Source of the DNA: Sulfuritalea sp.
GTDB taxonomy: Bacteria; Pseudomonadota; Gammaproteobacteria; Burkholderiales; Rhodocyclaceae
Direction of reading: 5' to 3'
Length of the DNA stretch: 64,000 nucleotides
Assembly (NCBI GenBank): GCA_016712985.1
Contig: JADJQA010000023.1
Span: forward strand, 1 to 64,000
Below are positions 16,753 to 26,911 of the stretch, piece by piece. Position 1 is the stretch's first letter, and every line of letters begins with the position of its first letter. The translations under genes and the position numbers were made by a program. The notes beneath the pieces are model-generated. The model made no database searches. It had not been told where the DNA came from and saw nothing but the letters and a program-made list of their open reading frames with translations.

Positions 16753-18234
16753 CTACAGCGAGCGTATCAGGGCGGTGGTGCACACCGTCATCAACGCATC
16801 GGGGAACAGGCCGAAGGCGGCGACGGCCAAGCCGTTGAGCGACAGCAGCACGCGCAGGTCAAGGCCGGCCTTGATCGGTGCCGCATCCACCGGGGCGTCG
16901 AAGTACATCAGCTTGACCACGCGCAGGTAGTAGAAGGCGCCGATCAGCGAGAACATCACGGCGATCACCGCCACCGTCGTGTAACCTGCCTTGATGGCAG
17001 CCAGCAGCACGGCAAACTTGGCGAAGAAGCCAACGAAGAACGGGATGCCGGCCATCGAGAACATGATGATCAGCATCATCGCGGCAAACCACGGACTGCG
17101 CTGGTTGAGCCCCTTGAAGTCTTCCAGATTCTCGGCTTCGTAACCGGCGCGCGACAACAGCAGCACCATGCCGAAAGCGCCCAGCGACATCATCACGTAG
17201 GCGACGGTGTAGTACAGCGCCGAGCTGTAGGCATTCACCGCGGTGAAGGGGTCCAACTCGCCGCCGACCAAGCCTGACATCATACCGAGCGCCATGTAAC
17301 CCATGTGCGAAATCGCCGAATACGCCAGCATGCGCTTGATATTGGTCTGCGCAATGGCCGCCAGGTTGCCCAGACCGATGGACAACACGGCCATGATCAG
17401 CAGCATCTTCTGCCATTCGACTGCCAGCCCCATCAACGCATACACCAGCAGGCGCAATGCCATGGCGAAGGCGGCGAGCTTCGGCGCCGAGCCGATGAAC
17501 ATGGTCACGGCGGTTGGCGCACCGTGATAGACGTCGGGGATCCACATGTGGAAGGGCACCAGGCCCAGCTTGAAGGCGACGCCGGCGACGAGGAACGCCA
17601 GACCGAACACCAGCACCGACTTGTCCGCCTGCTCGTGGTACAAGGCCTGCGCCACACCGCCGATTTCCAGGCTGCCGGTTGCGCCATAGATCATCGACAT
17701 GCCATACAGGAGCAGGCCGGAGGCCAGCGCACCCAGCACGAAATATTTCATCGCCGCCTCGGTAGCGCGCGGCGAGTCGCGATCGATGGCGACCAGGCCA
17801 TACAGCGAGAGCGACATCAGCTCCAGACCGAGATACATGGTCAGCAGGTTCGCCGCCGAAATCATCACCATCATGCCCAGCGTGGCGTAGAGCACCAGGA
17901 CGTAGAACTCGCCCTTGTCGAGGCCGCGGTCGGCCAGGTAGCGCCGACTGTAGATCAGCATCATGATCACCGCGAGATAGGTCAGGAGCTTGAGGAAGTC
18001 CGACAGCAGATCGTCCACGAACATGCCGCTGAAAGTAAGTACGGTCTGGCCGTCGACGCCCGCCAGCGTGATCGCGGCACAGCCCATCAGGGTGACCGCC
18101 GTCAACATCGCCGCCATCCAGCGCTGGGTTGCGCCGAAGGCCAGGTCGACAAACAGCACCAGGAAGGACATCAGCAGGAGAAAAATCTCCGGCGCCGCCG
18201 GGTACAGGTCGGGCATCACGAAATTATTCAGCAT
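16753..18234 (-). CDS. nuoN: NADH-quinone oxidoreductase subunit N
   Basis: One of three antiporter-like proton-pumping subunits in the membrane arm of complex I. The 493-residue protein has about 14 hydrophobic segments and the Mrp-antiporter motif with the transmembrane lysine in GVAFKLGLVPFHMWIPDVYH, plus the broken-helix region MLAYSAISHMGYMALG. The start at 18234 (MLNNFVMPDLYPAAPEIFLL) avoids a spurious upstream extension. It is the last gene of the operon, 79 bp after nuoM. Confidence 0.96.
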   Translation of the reverse strand: MLNNFVMPDLYPAAPEIFLLLMSFLVLFVDLAFGATQRWMAAMLTAVTLMGCAAITLAGVDGQTVLTFSGMFVDDLLSDFLKLLTYLAVIMMLIYSRRYLADRGLDKGEFYVLVLYATLGMMVMISAANLLTMYLGLELMSLSLYGLVAIDRDSPRATEAAMKYFVLGALASGLLLYGMSMIYGATGSLEIGGVAQALYHEQADKSVLVFGLAFLVAGVAFKLGLVPFHMWIPDVYHGAPTAVTMFIGSAPKLAAFAMALRLLVYALMGLAVEWQKMLLIMAVLSIGLGNLAAIAQTNIKRMLAYSAISHMGYMALGMMSGLVGGELDPFTAVNAYSSALYYTVAYVMMSLGAFGMVLLLSRAGYEAENLEDFKGLNQRSPWFAAMMLIIMFSMAGIPFFVGFFAKFAVLLAAIKAGYTTVAVIAVMFSLIGAFYYLRVVKLMYFDAPVDAAPIKAGLDLRVLLSLNGLAVAAFGLFPDALMTVCTTALIRSL

Positions 18235-18313
18235 CGCTTCTCTCGTGTCTCTCGTTGCCTGCCCGCGAAGCGGAGTCCCAGGCATGCAAAGCAAGTGCGC
18301 CGCTCAAGGGTGT

Positions 18314-19792
18314 TCATTGCAGTTTGCTCATCGCAACATGCTTGAGCAGGTTGTCTACCGAGGAGTGCATGACTTCGGTGAACGGGAACGGATAGACGCC
18401 CATGGCCAGGACGCAGGCCGCCAGCAGGCCGAGCACCAGCAACTCGCGGCCGCCGATGTCCTTCAGTTCCGCGACATGCGCGTTGCCGACGTCGCCGAAG
18501 ACCACGCGCTTGACCATCCACAGGGTATAGGCGGCGCCGAGGATCAGCGTCGTCGCGGCGGCAAAGCCGACCCAGAAATTGAACTTGATGGCGCCCAGGA
18601 TCACCATGAACTCGCCGACGAATCCGGAAGTGGCCGGCAAGCCGGAATTGGCCATGGCGAAGAACACGAACAGGGCGGCGAATTTCGGCATGGTGTTCAC
18701 CACGCCGCCGTAGTCGGCGATCATGCGCGAATGCATGCGGTCGTACATGACGCCGACGCAAAGGAACATCGCCGCGGAGACGAAGCCGTGCGAGATCATC
18801 TGCACCAGCGCGCCTTCGATGCCGATCTGGTTGAAGATGAAGAAGCCGAGGGTGACGAAACCCATGTGCGAAATCGACGAGTAGGCGATCAGCTTCTTCA
18901 TGTCGGTCTGCACCAGCGCGACGAAGCCGATGTAGATCACCGCGATGAGGCTCAAGGAAATGATGAAGGGCGCCATGTAATGACTGGCATCGGGCACGAT
19001 GGGCAGCGAGAACCGCACAAAACCGTAGGCGCCGAGCTTCAGCGCAATCGCGGCCAGCACGACCGAGCCGCCCGTGGGTGCTTCGACGTGGGCATCCGGC
19101 AACCAGGTATGCACCGGCCACATCGGCACCTTGACGGCGAACGAAACCAGGAAGGCGATGAAGATCAGGATCTGCGGCGTTAGGCCGATACGCAACTGAT
19201 GCCAGTCGAGGATGCTGAAGCTGCCGCCGGACTCGAGGAACAGCCAGATCAGGGCGACCAGCATCAACAGCGACCCAAGCAGCGTGTAAAGGAAGAACTT
19301 GATGGCCGCATAGACGCGGTTCGGCCCGCCCCAGGCGCCGATGATGATGTACATCGGAATCAGCGAGGCCTCGAAGAAAACATAGAACAGCACCCCGTCG
19401 AGCGCGCTGAAAATGCCGTTCATGAGGCCGGACATGATCAGGAAGGCGCCCATGTACTGGGCCTGCTTTTCTTCGATCACCTCCCAACCTGCCAGCACCA
19501 CCAGCACGGTGATCAGGCTGTTGAGCAGGATGAAGGGCATCGAAATGCCGTCAACCCCGAGCAGGTACTGGACATTGAAACGTGTAATCCAGGGCGCCTG
19601 CTCGACGAATTGCATGCTGGCGAGCGTCGCGTCGAAGCCGGTGTACAACGGGAGGGTGACCAGAAAGCCGGCGACGGCCACCGCCAGCGACAGCCAGCGC
19701 ACCAGCCCGCGACGCTCCGAGCCGAGCGCGAACACCGGCAGGGCGCCGAGGATCGGCACCCAGATGGCGAGGCTAAGAAGTTGCGTGCTCAT
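18314..19792 (-). CDS. nuoM: NADH-quinone oxidoreductase subunit M
   Basis: Second antiporter-like membrane subunit of complex I. The 492-residue protein begins MSTQLLSLAIWVPILGALPV. It shows the proton-channel lysine segment FAVKVPMWPVHTWLPDAHVE and the helix-7 Glu region in FYVFFEASLIPMYIIIGAWG. The membrane-spanning pattern is complete. It sits 27 bp after nuoL and ahead of nuoN. Confidence 0.96.
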   Translation of the reverse strand: MSTQLLSLAIWVPILGALPVFALGSERRGLVRWLSLAVAVAGFLVTLPLYTGFDATLASMQFVEQAPWITRFNVQYLLGVDGISMPFILLNSLITVLVVLAGWEVIEEKQAQYMGAFLIMSGLMNGIFSALDGVLFYVFFEASLIPMYIIIGAWGGPNRVYAAIKFFLYTLLGSLLMLVALIWLFLESGGSFSILDWHQLRIGLTPQILIFIAFLVSFAVKVPMWPVHTWLPDAHVEAPTGGSVVLAAIALKLGAYGFVRFSLPIVPDASHYMAPFIISLSLIAVIYIGFVALVQTDMKKLIAYSSISHMGFVTLGFFIFNQIGIEGALVQMISHGFVSAAMFLCVGVMYDRMHSRMIADYGGVVNTMPKFAALFVFFAMANSGLPATSGFVGEFMVILGAIKFNFWVGFAAATTLILGAAYTLWMVKRVVFGDVGNAHVAELKDIGGRELLVLGLLAACVLAMGVYPFPFTEVMHSSVDNLLKHVAMSKLQ

Positions 19793-19819
19793 AGTGTTTG
19801 CTTTTCAGACCACCGGGCA

Positions 19820-21832
19820 TCAGATGAGGCCTCGCTGCCCCATCCACCACATCAGGGACAGCAGGCCGAGGGCGCCAAAGACCATGCCGAACGCGTACTG
19901 GTAGATATGGCCGGTCTGGATCAGGCGCACCACTCCGGATATCCAGCCCACCGCGCCGGCCGAACCGTTGACCATGACGCCGTCGATCAGCATCTGGTCG
20001 CCGCCCTTCCACAGGCCGCGGCCGATCAGGCGCGCGCCACCAGCGAAGAACCAGTCATTGAAGCGGTCGAAACCGTATTTCTCTTCGAGGATGGTCGCCA
20101 ACACGCCCGACTTCTGCTTGATCACCGCAGGCAGGTCCGGACGCACGATGTAGAGGAACCAGGCGGTCGCGGCACCCGAGGCGGCCAGCCAGAACGGCAG
20201 TGTCGTGACGCCGTGCGCCATCATGCCGAGCACGCCATGGAATTCCTCGGCCATCTTCTCCACGCCCTTGTGCACCTCGGCAATGTAAATCGCATCGCCG
20301 AACCATTTGCCGTACAGGATCGTGCCGATCAGCCAGCCAGAGGCGATCGCCGGAATCGACAGCAGTATCAACGGCACAGTGACGACCTTGGGCGACTCAT
20401 GCGGCTCGACCGGACCATGATGACCGTGGGAGTCATCGTCGTGAGCGCCATGCCCATGAGCACCATGCGCGGGTTCACGGAAGCGCTCCTTGCCGTGGAA
20501 GGTGAAGAAGATCAGACGGAAGGAATACAGGCCGCCAACGAAGACCGCGGCAAGCGCGCAAAAATAGGCGAAGCCCGCTCCCGGCACCTGGGCCAGATGC
20601 ACGGCTTCGATGATCGAATCCTTGGAGAAGAAACCGGCGAACGGCGGCAGGCCGGCATTGGCGATGGCAGCGATGAACATGGTAACGTAGGTGATCGGCA
20701 GGTACTTGCGCAAGCCGCCCATGCGCCGCATGTCCTGCTCGTGGTGCAGGGCGATGATCACCGAGCCGGCGCCGAGGAACAGCACCGCCTTGAAAAAGGC
20801 GTGCGTCATCAGGTGGAATATCGCCACCGAATAGGCCGAAGCGCCCAGCGCCATGGTCATGTAGCCGAGCTGCGACAGCGTCGAATAGGCGACGACGCGC
20901 TTGATGTCGGTCTGCACGATGGCGATCAAAGCCATGAACAGTGTCGTGATCGCGCCAATCACGATGACGAACGACAGGGCCGTGTCGGACAGCTCGAACA
21001 GCGGCGACATGCGCGAGACCATGAAGATGCCCGCCGTGACCATGGTCGCGGCATGAATCAGCGCGGATATCGGCGTCGGGCCTTCCATCGAATCGGGCAG
21101 CCAGACATGCAACGGAAACTGCGCCGATTTGCCCATGGCACCGATGAACAGGCAGATGCAGATGGCGGTGATCAGCGGCCAGCCGGTGACGGCTTCGTTG
21201 AGCTTGGCCAGCTCGCTGCCCTTGGCGAACACCTCCGCGTAGTCGAGGCTGCCGGCATAGGCGGCAATCAGGCCGATACCGAGCAGGAAGCCGAAGTCGC
21301 CGACACGATTGACCAGGAAGGCCTTGAGGTTGGCGTAGATCGCGGTCGGCCGGGTGTACCAGAAGCCGATCAACAGATACGAGACCAGGCCCACCGCTTC
21401 CCAGCCGAAGAACAACTGAACGAAGTTGTTCGACATCACCAGCATCAGCATCGAGAAGGTAAACAGCGAGATGTAGCTGAAGAAGCGCTGGTAGCCGGGA
21501 TCATCCGCCATGTAGCCGATGGTGTACACATGCACCATCAGCGAGACGAAGTTGACCACCAGCATCATCGTCACGGTCAACGGATCGATCAGGAAGCCGA
21601 CCTGAAGCTTGAGTCCGCCGGATTCCATCCAGGTGTACACGGCGCCGTTGAAAACGTTGCCGGCTTGCACGTCCTGGTAGATCAGCACCGACAGCGCGAA
21701 GGAAATCGCGACACCGAGAATGGTGACCACGTGGGAACCGGTGCGACCGAGGATCCTCCCGAAGAACCCGGCCAGGATGGCGCCGGCCAGCGGCGCCAGG
21801 GGAACCAGCAGATAGAGAGTCTTCATGCCCAT
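19820..21832 (-). CDS. nuoL: NADH-quinone oxidoreductase subunit L
   Basis: Distal antiporter-like subunit of complex I, with the long lateral helix at its C-terminus. 670 residues. Signatures include GKSAQFPLHVWLPDSMEGPT (channel Lys plus HVWLPD) and FFGWEAVGLVSYLLIGFWYT. A His/Asp-rich loop (HGAHGHGAHDDDSHGHHG) near residues 455-472 is the known variable loop before the last helices. Either ATG at 21832 or 21826 could start it; the second (MKTLYLLVPLAP) is more family-like. Confidence 0.96.
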   Translation of the reverse strand: MGMKTLYLLVPLAPLAGAILAGFFGRILGRTGSHVVTILGVAISFALSVLIYQDVQAGNVFNGAVYTWMESGGLKLQVGFLIDPLTVTMMLVVNFVSLMVHVYTIGYMADDPGYQRFFSYISLFTFSMLMLVMSNNFVQLFFGWEAVGLVSYLLIGFWYTRPTAIYANLKAFLVNRVGDFGFLLGIGLIAAYAGSLDYAEVFAKGSELAKLNEAVTGWPLITAICICLFIGAMGKSAQFPLHVWLPDSMEGPTPISALIHAATMVTAGIFMVSRMSPLFELSDTALSFVIVIGAITTLFMALIAIVQTDIKRVVAYSTLSQLGYMTMALGASAYSVAIFHLMTHAFFKAVLFLGAGSVIIALHHEQDMRRMGGLRKYLPITYVTMFIAAIANAGLPPFAGFFSKDSIIEAVHLAQVPGAGFAYFCALAAVFVGGLYSFRLIFFTFHGKERFREPAHGAHGHGAHDDDSHGHHGPVEPHESPKVVTVPLILLSIPAIASGWLIGTILYGKWFGDAIYIAEVHKGVEKMAEEFHGVLGMMAHGVTTLPFWLAASGAATAWFLYIVRPDLPAVIKQKSGVLATILEEKYGFDRFNDWFFAGGARLIGRGLWKGGDQMLIDGVMVNGSAGAVGWISGVVRLIQTGHIYQYAFGMVFGALGLLSLMWWMGQRGLI

Positions 21833-21839
21833 AAACCCA

Positions 21840-22145
21840 CTAGCCCTTCAGACTGTCGAGGTCTTCGACATCGATCGACGACAGGTTGCGGAACAACACC
21901 ACCAGGATGGCCAGACCGATACCCGATTCAGCGGCGGCAACGACCAGGATGAAAAACACGAAGAGCTGGCCGGAGAGGTCGTTGAGATAGTGCGAGAAGG
22001 CGACAAAATTCATGTTCACCGCGAGCAGCATCAGTTCGATGGCCATCAGCAGGACGATCAGGTTCTTCCGGTTGAGGAAGATGCCGACGACGCTGATGGC
22101 GAAGAGAATTGCCGCCAGTATCAGGTAGTGTGATAGCGAAATCAT
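21840..22145 (-). CDS. nuoK: NADH-quinone oxidoreductase subunit K
   Basis: A 101-residue membrane subunit with three helices and the two conserved buried glutamates (in MAIELMLLAVNMNF and AAAESGIGLAILVVLFRN) that belong to the proton path of complex I. Its ATG overlaps the nuoJ stop codon (ATGA). Confidence 0.96.
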   Translation of the reverse strand: MISLSHYLILAAILFAISVVGIFLNRKNLIVLLMAIELMLLAVNMNFVAFSHYLNDLSGQLFVFFILVVAAAESGIGLAILVVLFRNLSSIDVEDLDSLKG

Positions 22146-22777
22146 GCCTGCTCCCCCTGCTTGGCCGCGGGAGCGGATTCCTCAACTTCGGACGCCATCT
22201 TGACCAGGCGCATGCGGTCCTTGGCCTTCACCGCGATCTGGGCGGACGCCTGCATGGTCTTGGTGTCCTTGCGCCGGCGCAGCGTCAGCGTGACCGCGAC
22301 GATGATGGCGACCAGCAGGATTACCGAAGCGATCTCGAGCGGATAGGCGTAATCCGTATAGAGCACCCGTGCCAGTTCCTTGGTGTTGCTGTGGTTCGCC
22401 GGCAAATCGTGCGGCGGCAGGTTGGCCAGACCAAAATACCGGCCGGTGAGCACCGCTGCCATCTCGGCGGCCAGCAGGCCGCCGACCAGGATGCCCAGGG
22501 GCAGATTGCTCCAGAAACCCGCCCGCACGCGCTCGATGTTGATGTCGAGCATCATCACCACGAAGAGGAAGAGCACCATCACCGCACCGACATAGACCAT
22601 GATCAGCGCCAGGGCCAGGAACTCGGCTTGCAACAACATCCACAGCCCGGCCACGTTGAAGAAGGCCAGCACCAGAAACAGCGCCGCATGCACCGGATTG
22701 CGCGCCGTGATCACGCGCAGCGCGGCGACAACCGTCACGGTCGAGAAGACGTAGAAAAGAATGGTCTTGAATTCCAT
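22142..22777 (-). CDS. nuoJ: NADH-quinone oxidoreductase subunit J
   Basis: A 211-residue membrane subunit of complex I with five helices. The conserved pi-bulge helix reads ALIMVYVGAVMVLFLFVVMM. The start at 22777 (MEFKTILFYVFSTVTVVAAL) is used. The C-terminal ~45 residues are charged and alanine-rich and extend beyond the last helix. It lies 7 bp after nuoI and overlaps nuoK. Confidence 0.95.
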   Translation of the reverse strand: MEFKTILFYVFSTVTVVAALRVITARNPVHAALFLVLAFFNVAGLWMLLQAEFLALALIMVYVGAVMVLFLFVVMMLDINIERVRAGFWSNLPLGILVGGLLAAEMAAVLTGRYFGLANLPPHDLPANHSNTKELARVLYTDYAYPLEIASVILLVAIIVAVTLTLRRRKDTKTMQASAQIAVKAKDRMRLVKMASEVEESAPAAKQGEQA

Positions 22778-22784
22778 GGCTGGG

Positions 22785-23282
22785 TCAGCGGTATGGGGCG
22801 TCCTGCGCCCGATCGGCGGCGATCTGCGATTCGTTTTTGTCGCCCACGGCCAGCAGCATCTGCTTGGTGTAGTAGAGATCGCCGCGGGCTTCACCGTGAT
22901 ACTCGAAGATGCGGGTCTGGACAATGGCGTCGACCGGGCAGGCCTCTTCGCAGAAGCCGCAGAAGATGCACTTGGTCAGGTCGATGTCGTAGCGCGTGGT
23001 GCGGCGCGAAGCTTGCCCATTGGCGTCGATGCGCTCCTCCGATTCGATGGTAATCGCCAGCGCCGGGCATACCGCTTCGCACAGCTTGCAGGCAATGCAG
23101 CGTTCCTCGCCGTTGGGGTAGCGGCGCAAGGCGTGCAGGCCGCGAAAGCGGTTGCTCTGCGGCGTCTTCTCTTCCGGATATTGAACCGTGATCTTGCGCG
23201 CGAACATGTAGCGCCCGGTCACCGCCATGCCCTTGAACAGTTCCTTGAGGAACAGGCTGCCTATGAAATCTCTTGCACCCAT
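22785..23282 (-). CDS. nuoI: NADH-quinone oxidoreductase subunit I
   Basis: The ferredoxin-like subunit that carries clusters N6a and N6b on the way to quinone. The 165-residue protein has two four-cysteine motifs, CIACKLCEAVCP and CIFCGFCEEACP, each followed by a distal Cys. The start at 23282 (MGARDFIGSLFLKELFKGMA) has a GGGAG-type Shine-Dalgarno sequence. It sits 17 bp after nuoH. Confidence 0.97.
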   Translation of the reverse strand: MGARDFIGSLFLKELFKGMAVTGRYMFARKITVQYPEEKTPQSNRFRGLHALRRYPNGEERCIACKLCEAVCPALAITIESEERIDANGQASRRTTRYDIDLTKCIFCGFCEEACPVDAIVQTRIFEYHGEARGDLYYTKQMLLAVGDKNESQIAADRAQDAPYR

Positions 23283-23299
23283 GGTGATTTCTCCCGGTC

Positions 23300-24385
23300 C
23301 TATTTCCAGACAGTCAGCGGCGACATCATCCAGATGCCAACCCCCAGAATCCAGACCAGCGTCAGCGGGATGAAGACCTTCCAACCCAGACGCATGATCT
23401 GGTCATAGCGATAGCGCGGGAAGGTGGCGCGAATCCAGAGGAAGAAGAAAAGGATTGCCGCCATCTTGGCCGCCATCCAGTGAAAGCCGTCGGGCAGGAA
23501 ACCGACCGGCGACAACCAGCCGCCGAGGAAGAAGATCGAGGTCATCGCCGCAATCAGGATCATGTTGGCATACTCGGCGAGGAAGAACATCGCGAAGGCC
23601 ATTCCCGAGTATTCGACCATGTGGCCGGCAACGATTTCCGATTCGCCTTCGACCACGTCGAACGGCGCACGATTGGTTTCCGCCACGCCGGAAATCAGAT
23701 AGACCGCGAACATCGGCAGCAGCGGCAGCCAGTTCCAGGAAAGGAAGCCGGCGCCCATGCCGGCGAACAGACCCTTGCTCTGGGCACCGACGATTTCGGT
23801 CAAGTTGAGGCTGTTCGACACCATCAGCACCGTGATCAGCGCCAGGCCCATCGAGATCTCGTAGGAAATCATCTGCGCCGAGGCGCGCATGGCGGCAAAG
23901 AACGGGTACTTGGAGTTTGACGCCCAACCCGAGACGATGATGCCGTAGACCCCGACCGAACTGATGGCCAGCAGATAGAGAACGCCGGCATCGACATTGG
24001 TCAGCACCCAGCCCGGAGAGAAGGGAATCACCGCCCAGGCGGCCAGCGCCGGGGCGATGGCCATGATCGGACCGAGCACGAAGAGCTTCTTGTCCGCCGC
24101 GGTAGGGAACAGCACTTCCTTGAAGAACAATTTCATGCCGTCGGCGATCGGCTGCAACAATCCCCACGGACCGACCCGGTTGGGACCGATGCGAACCTGC
24201 ATCCAGCCGATGATCTTGCGCTCCCAGAAAGTCAGGTAGGCGACCGACAACAGCAGGGGGGACATGATCAGGACGATCTTGGCCAAGGTCCAGATCAGCG
24301 GCCAGACCGGCTTTACGAAAGCCCAAAGGGGTTCCCACAGCGGGCCCCACAACCATTCGAAGAAGTGCAGGACGGTGGCTTCCAT
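23300..24385 (-). CDS. nuoH: NADH-quinone oxidoreductase subunit H
   Basis: The membrane subunit that joins the two arms and forms much of the quinone chamber. 361 residues, about eight helices. Diagnostic stretches are ERKIIGWMQVRIGPNRVGP and the acidic loop VAETNRAPFDVVEGESEIVA. Its start overlaps the nuoG stop (TGATG). Confidence 0.97.
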   Translation of the reverse strand: MEATVLHFFEWLWGPLWEPLWAFVKPVWPLIWTLAKIVLIMSPLLLSVAYLTFWERKIIGWMQVRIGPNRVGPWGLLQPIADGMKLFFKEVLFPTAADKKLFVLGPIMAIAPALAAWAVIPFSPGWVLTNVDAGVLYLLAISSVGVYGIIVSGWASNSKYPFFAAMRASAQMISYEISMGLALITVLMVSNSLNLTEIVGAQSKGLFAGMGAGFLSWNWLPLLPMFAVYLISGVAETNRAPFDVVEGESEIVAGHMVEYSGMAFAMFFLAEYANMILIAAMTSIFFLGGWLSPVGFLPDGFHWMAAKMAAILFFFLWIRATFPRYRYDQIMRLGWKVFIPLTLVWILGVGIWMMSPLTVWK

Positions 24386-26720
24386 CAGGCCTTCTCCACG
24401 CTCAGAACGGAGAACATCGGACCCAGCGCGAGCGTATCGGCATGGGCTGCCGCGACACGCACCACGCCATCGGGCAGACCGGCATCAAGCTGCGCCGGAG
24501 TGTCACCTTCGCCGTACCGCCGGCGTCGACCCTTGCCCGCTCACCCGCGACCAGTCCCAGCTTCGCCAAGGTTGCCGCATTCATGCGCGCCGCCGGCGCC
24601 GCGGAATCGCTCGCCTGCTGCAAGGCGGGCGCGCGCCGGACAAGGGCATCGGCAAAGTGGATCGGTACATCGGCGACCCGTTCCAGGCCGTTGGCAGATG
24701 CCGCCAGCGTCAGTGCGCCGCCATCGATGCCGTTGTCCAGGCCGGAGACAAACTCGGGTTGGCCGCCTAGCGCTTCGGCACGGACATCCTCGCTGCTGTT
24801 GAACTGGAAACCGGCGACTTCAAGAAGATTGGCCAGCACGCGCAACACCTTCCACGCCGGACGGGTCTCGCCCAGCGGCTTGACGGCGGCATGGAAGCCT
24901 TGCACGCGGCCCTCGGTATTGACGAAACTGCCCGAGGTTTCGGAGAACGGAGAAACCGGCAGCAACACGGCCGCATAGTCGAGCATGGCCTGCGACTTGA
25001 AGGGGCTCAGCACCACCACCGCCGCGGCCTGGGTCAACGCGGCCAGCGCCAGGGCGCCGTCGGCGCAGTCGAGTTCCGGTTCGGCGCCAAGGACCACATA
25101 GGCTTGGCGCGCTTCTTTGAGCATTGCCGCGGCATTGAGGCCGGTGGTTCCCGGTACTGCCCTGGCCGCATGGCCGCCAACGCTGTTCGCCGCCTCGCCG
25201 AGGAAGCCGAAGCTGCCACCGAGCAGCCCCGACAGTTCCTGGGCCAGCGCAGTCAAGGTCGCCGCCTGCGGGTGCTGCTGGGCAAAGTTGCCGAGCAGAA
25301 TTGCCGTCTTGCTGCCGGAAACCAGGCTGGCCGCGATTTGCTTCGCCGTGTCGCCAGCGCCGACCGTCGCCAGCGCGGGATCGACAGGCCTGCCCTTGAG
25401 TTCGGCAACCGCCTTGACCACCTCGGCGAGTCGAGCGGGCAGTTGCGACGGCGCGGCGATGGCGCGCACCGTGAGCTTGATCAGCAGGTCGTCATCCGCG
25501 CTGTGCAGGATGCTAATCTGCGCACCGCGTTTGGCCGACTGGCGCAGGCGCTGGGCAATCAGCGGATGATCCTTGCGCAGGAAGGAGCCGACCACCAGCA
25601 CGCGATCAAGGCCGCCAATGTCGGCGATCTTCATGCCCAGCCAGGGCGTTCCACGACGCTTGCCGTCGGCCGAAAAATCGCTGTGGCGCAATCGGAAGTC
25701 GATGTTCTCGCTGCCCAAGCCGCGCAGCAGCTTTTGCACCAGGTACATTTCTTCCAGCGTCGCATGCGGGCTCAGCAAGCCGCCAATAGCCGCGCCGCCG
25801 TGGGTCTTGGCCACGTCGCGCAGTGCATGCGCGGCATAGTCCAGGGCGACGTTCCAGCCGACTTCCTGCCACACTCCGCCCTGCTTCACCATGGGTTTGG
25901 TCAGGCGCTCGGCGGAGTTAAGGCCCTGATAGGAGAACCGCTCCTTGTCGGTGAGCCAGCATTCGTTTAGGTCCTCGTTCTCGAGCGGCAGCACGCGCAT
26001 CACGCGATCATGCTTGGTCTGCACGATCAGGTTGCTGCCGAGACCATCATGCGGGCTAACGGACTTGCGACGCGAAAGCTCCCAGGTTCTTGCCGAGAAG
26101 CGGAAAGGCTTGGAGGTCAGGGCGCCCACCGGGCACAGATCGATGATGTTGCCGGAGAGTTCGGTATCCACCGTCTTGCCGATGAAAGGCATGATTTCGG
26201 CGCGCTCGCCGCGGAAAGACTGGCCGAGTTCCATGAAGCCGGCAATCTCTGCCGTGAAGCGGACGCAGCGTGTGCAGTTGATGCAACGGGTCAGGTCGGT
26301 CGACACCAGCGGACCGAGATCCTTGTCCGGCACGACGCGCTTTTCTTCCTGGTACTTCGAGGCGGATTCACCGTAACCGACCGCGAGATCCTGCAACTGG
26401 CACTCGCCGCCCTGGTCGCAGATCGGGCAATCCAGCGGGTGGTTGATCAGCAGGAACTCCATCACCGCCTTCTGCGCCTTGACCGCCTGCTCTGAATGCG
26501 TGAACACCTTCATGCCGTTGGTCACCGGCGTGGCGCAGGCCGGCATCGGCTTTGGCGCTTTCTCGACCTGAACCAGGCACATCCGGCAGTTTGCCGCGAT
26601 GGACAGCTTCTTGTGATAGCAGAAGTGCGGAATGTAGGTGCCCAACTGGTGGGCGGCCTCGATGATGGTGCTGCCCTCCGCCACCTGGAGCGCCTTGCCG
26701 TCGATCTCGATCTCGATCAT
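24385..26720 (-). CDS. nuoG: NADH-quinone oxidoreductase subunit G, frameshifted near its end
   Basis: Largest peripheral subunit; carries iron-sulfur clusters between NuoF and NuoI. The N-terminus (MIEIEIDGKALQVAEGSTII) is a [2Fe-2S] ferredoxin domain with FCYHKKLSIAANCRMCLV, followed by CDQGGECQLQD (His-Cys3 type) and CINCTRCVRF, then a molybdopterin-oxidoreductase-like domain. One base is missing near 24486: after TLRRSL the true frame continues DAGLPDGVVRVAAAHADT to SVEKA. Corrected length is 778 residues. Start 26720 has GGAGG at a good distance. Confidence 0.95.
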
Positions 26721-26911
26721 GTTGCCTCCGCCGAGCCGCCCCAAGGAGCCAACAAGTCAAAGGCCCGGAAGCCGCGTAGCGCCTGAACCATTGCCACACC
26801 CTTCCTCGGGGCGAAAGCGGGGCTTCGTGGAGCGCTGCTCCGCGCCGCTGGAGCCGGCCGGCTATGCAAATCCGGCAGTGGGGCAGGGGCCGGGGTGTTG
26901 GTGGTGGTCAT
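26717..26911 (-). CDS. Small Pro/Ala-rich ORF between nuoF and nuoG
   Basis: A 64-codon ORF (MTTTNTPAPAPLPDLHSRPA to the C-terminal GGSAEAT) that exactly fills the gap between nuoF and nuoG. Its ATG shares a base with the nuoF stop (TGATG at 26911) and its stop TGA overlaps the nuoG ATG (ATGA at 26720). It matches nothing I know. These two genes are usually adjacent in complex I operons. It may be a real coupled small protein or simply the reading frame of a small insertion that preserves coupling. Confidence 0.4.
   Translation of the reverse strand: MTTTNTPAPAPLPDLHSRPAPAARSSAPRSPAFAPRKGVAMVQALRGFRAFDLLAPWGGSAEAT

Noticed and set aside
19199..21952. A 917-codon plus-strand frame opposite nuoL and nuoM
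   Set aside because: It is the reverse-strand shadow of two certain complex I genes in GC-rich DNA, with His/Gln/Asp-rich composition and no domain.
24442..25970. Plus-strand frames opposite nuoG
   Set aside because: Shadows of the NuoG molybdopterin-like domain, with no motif of their own.
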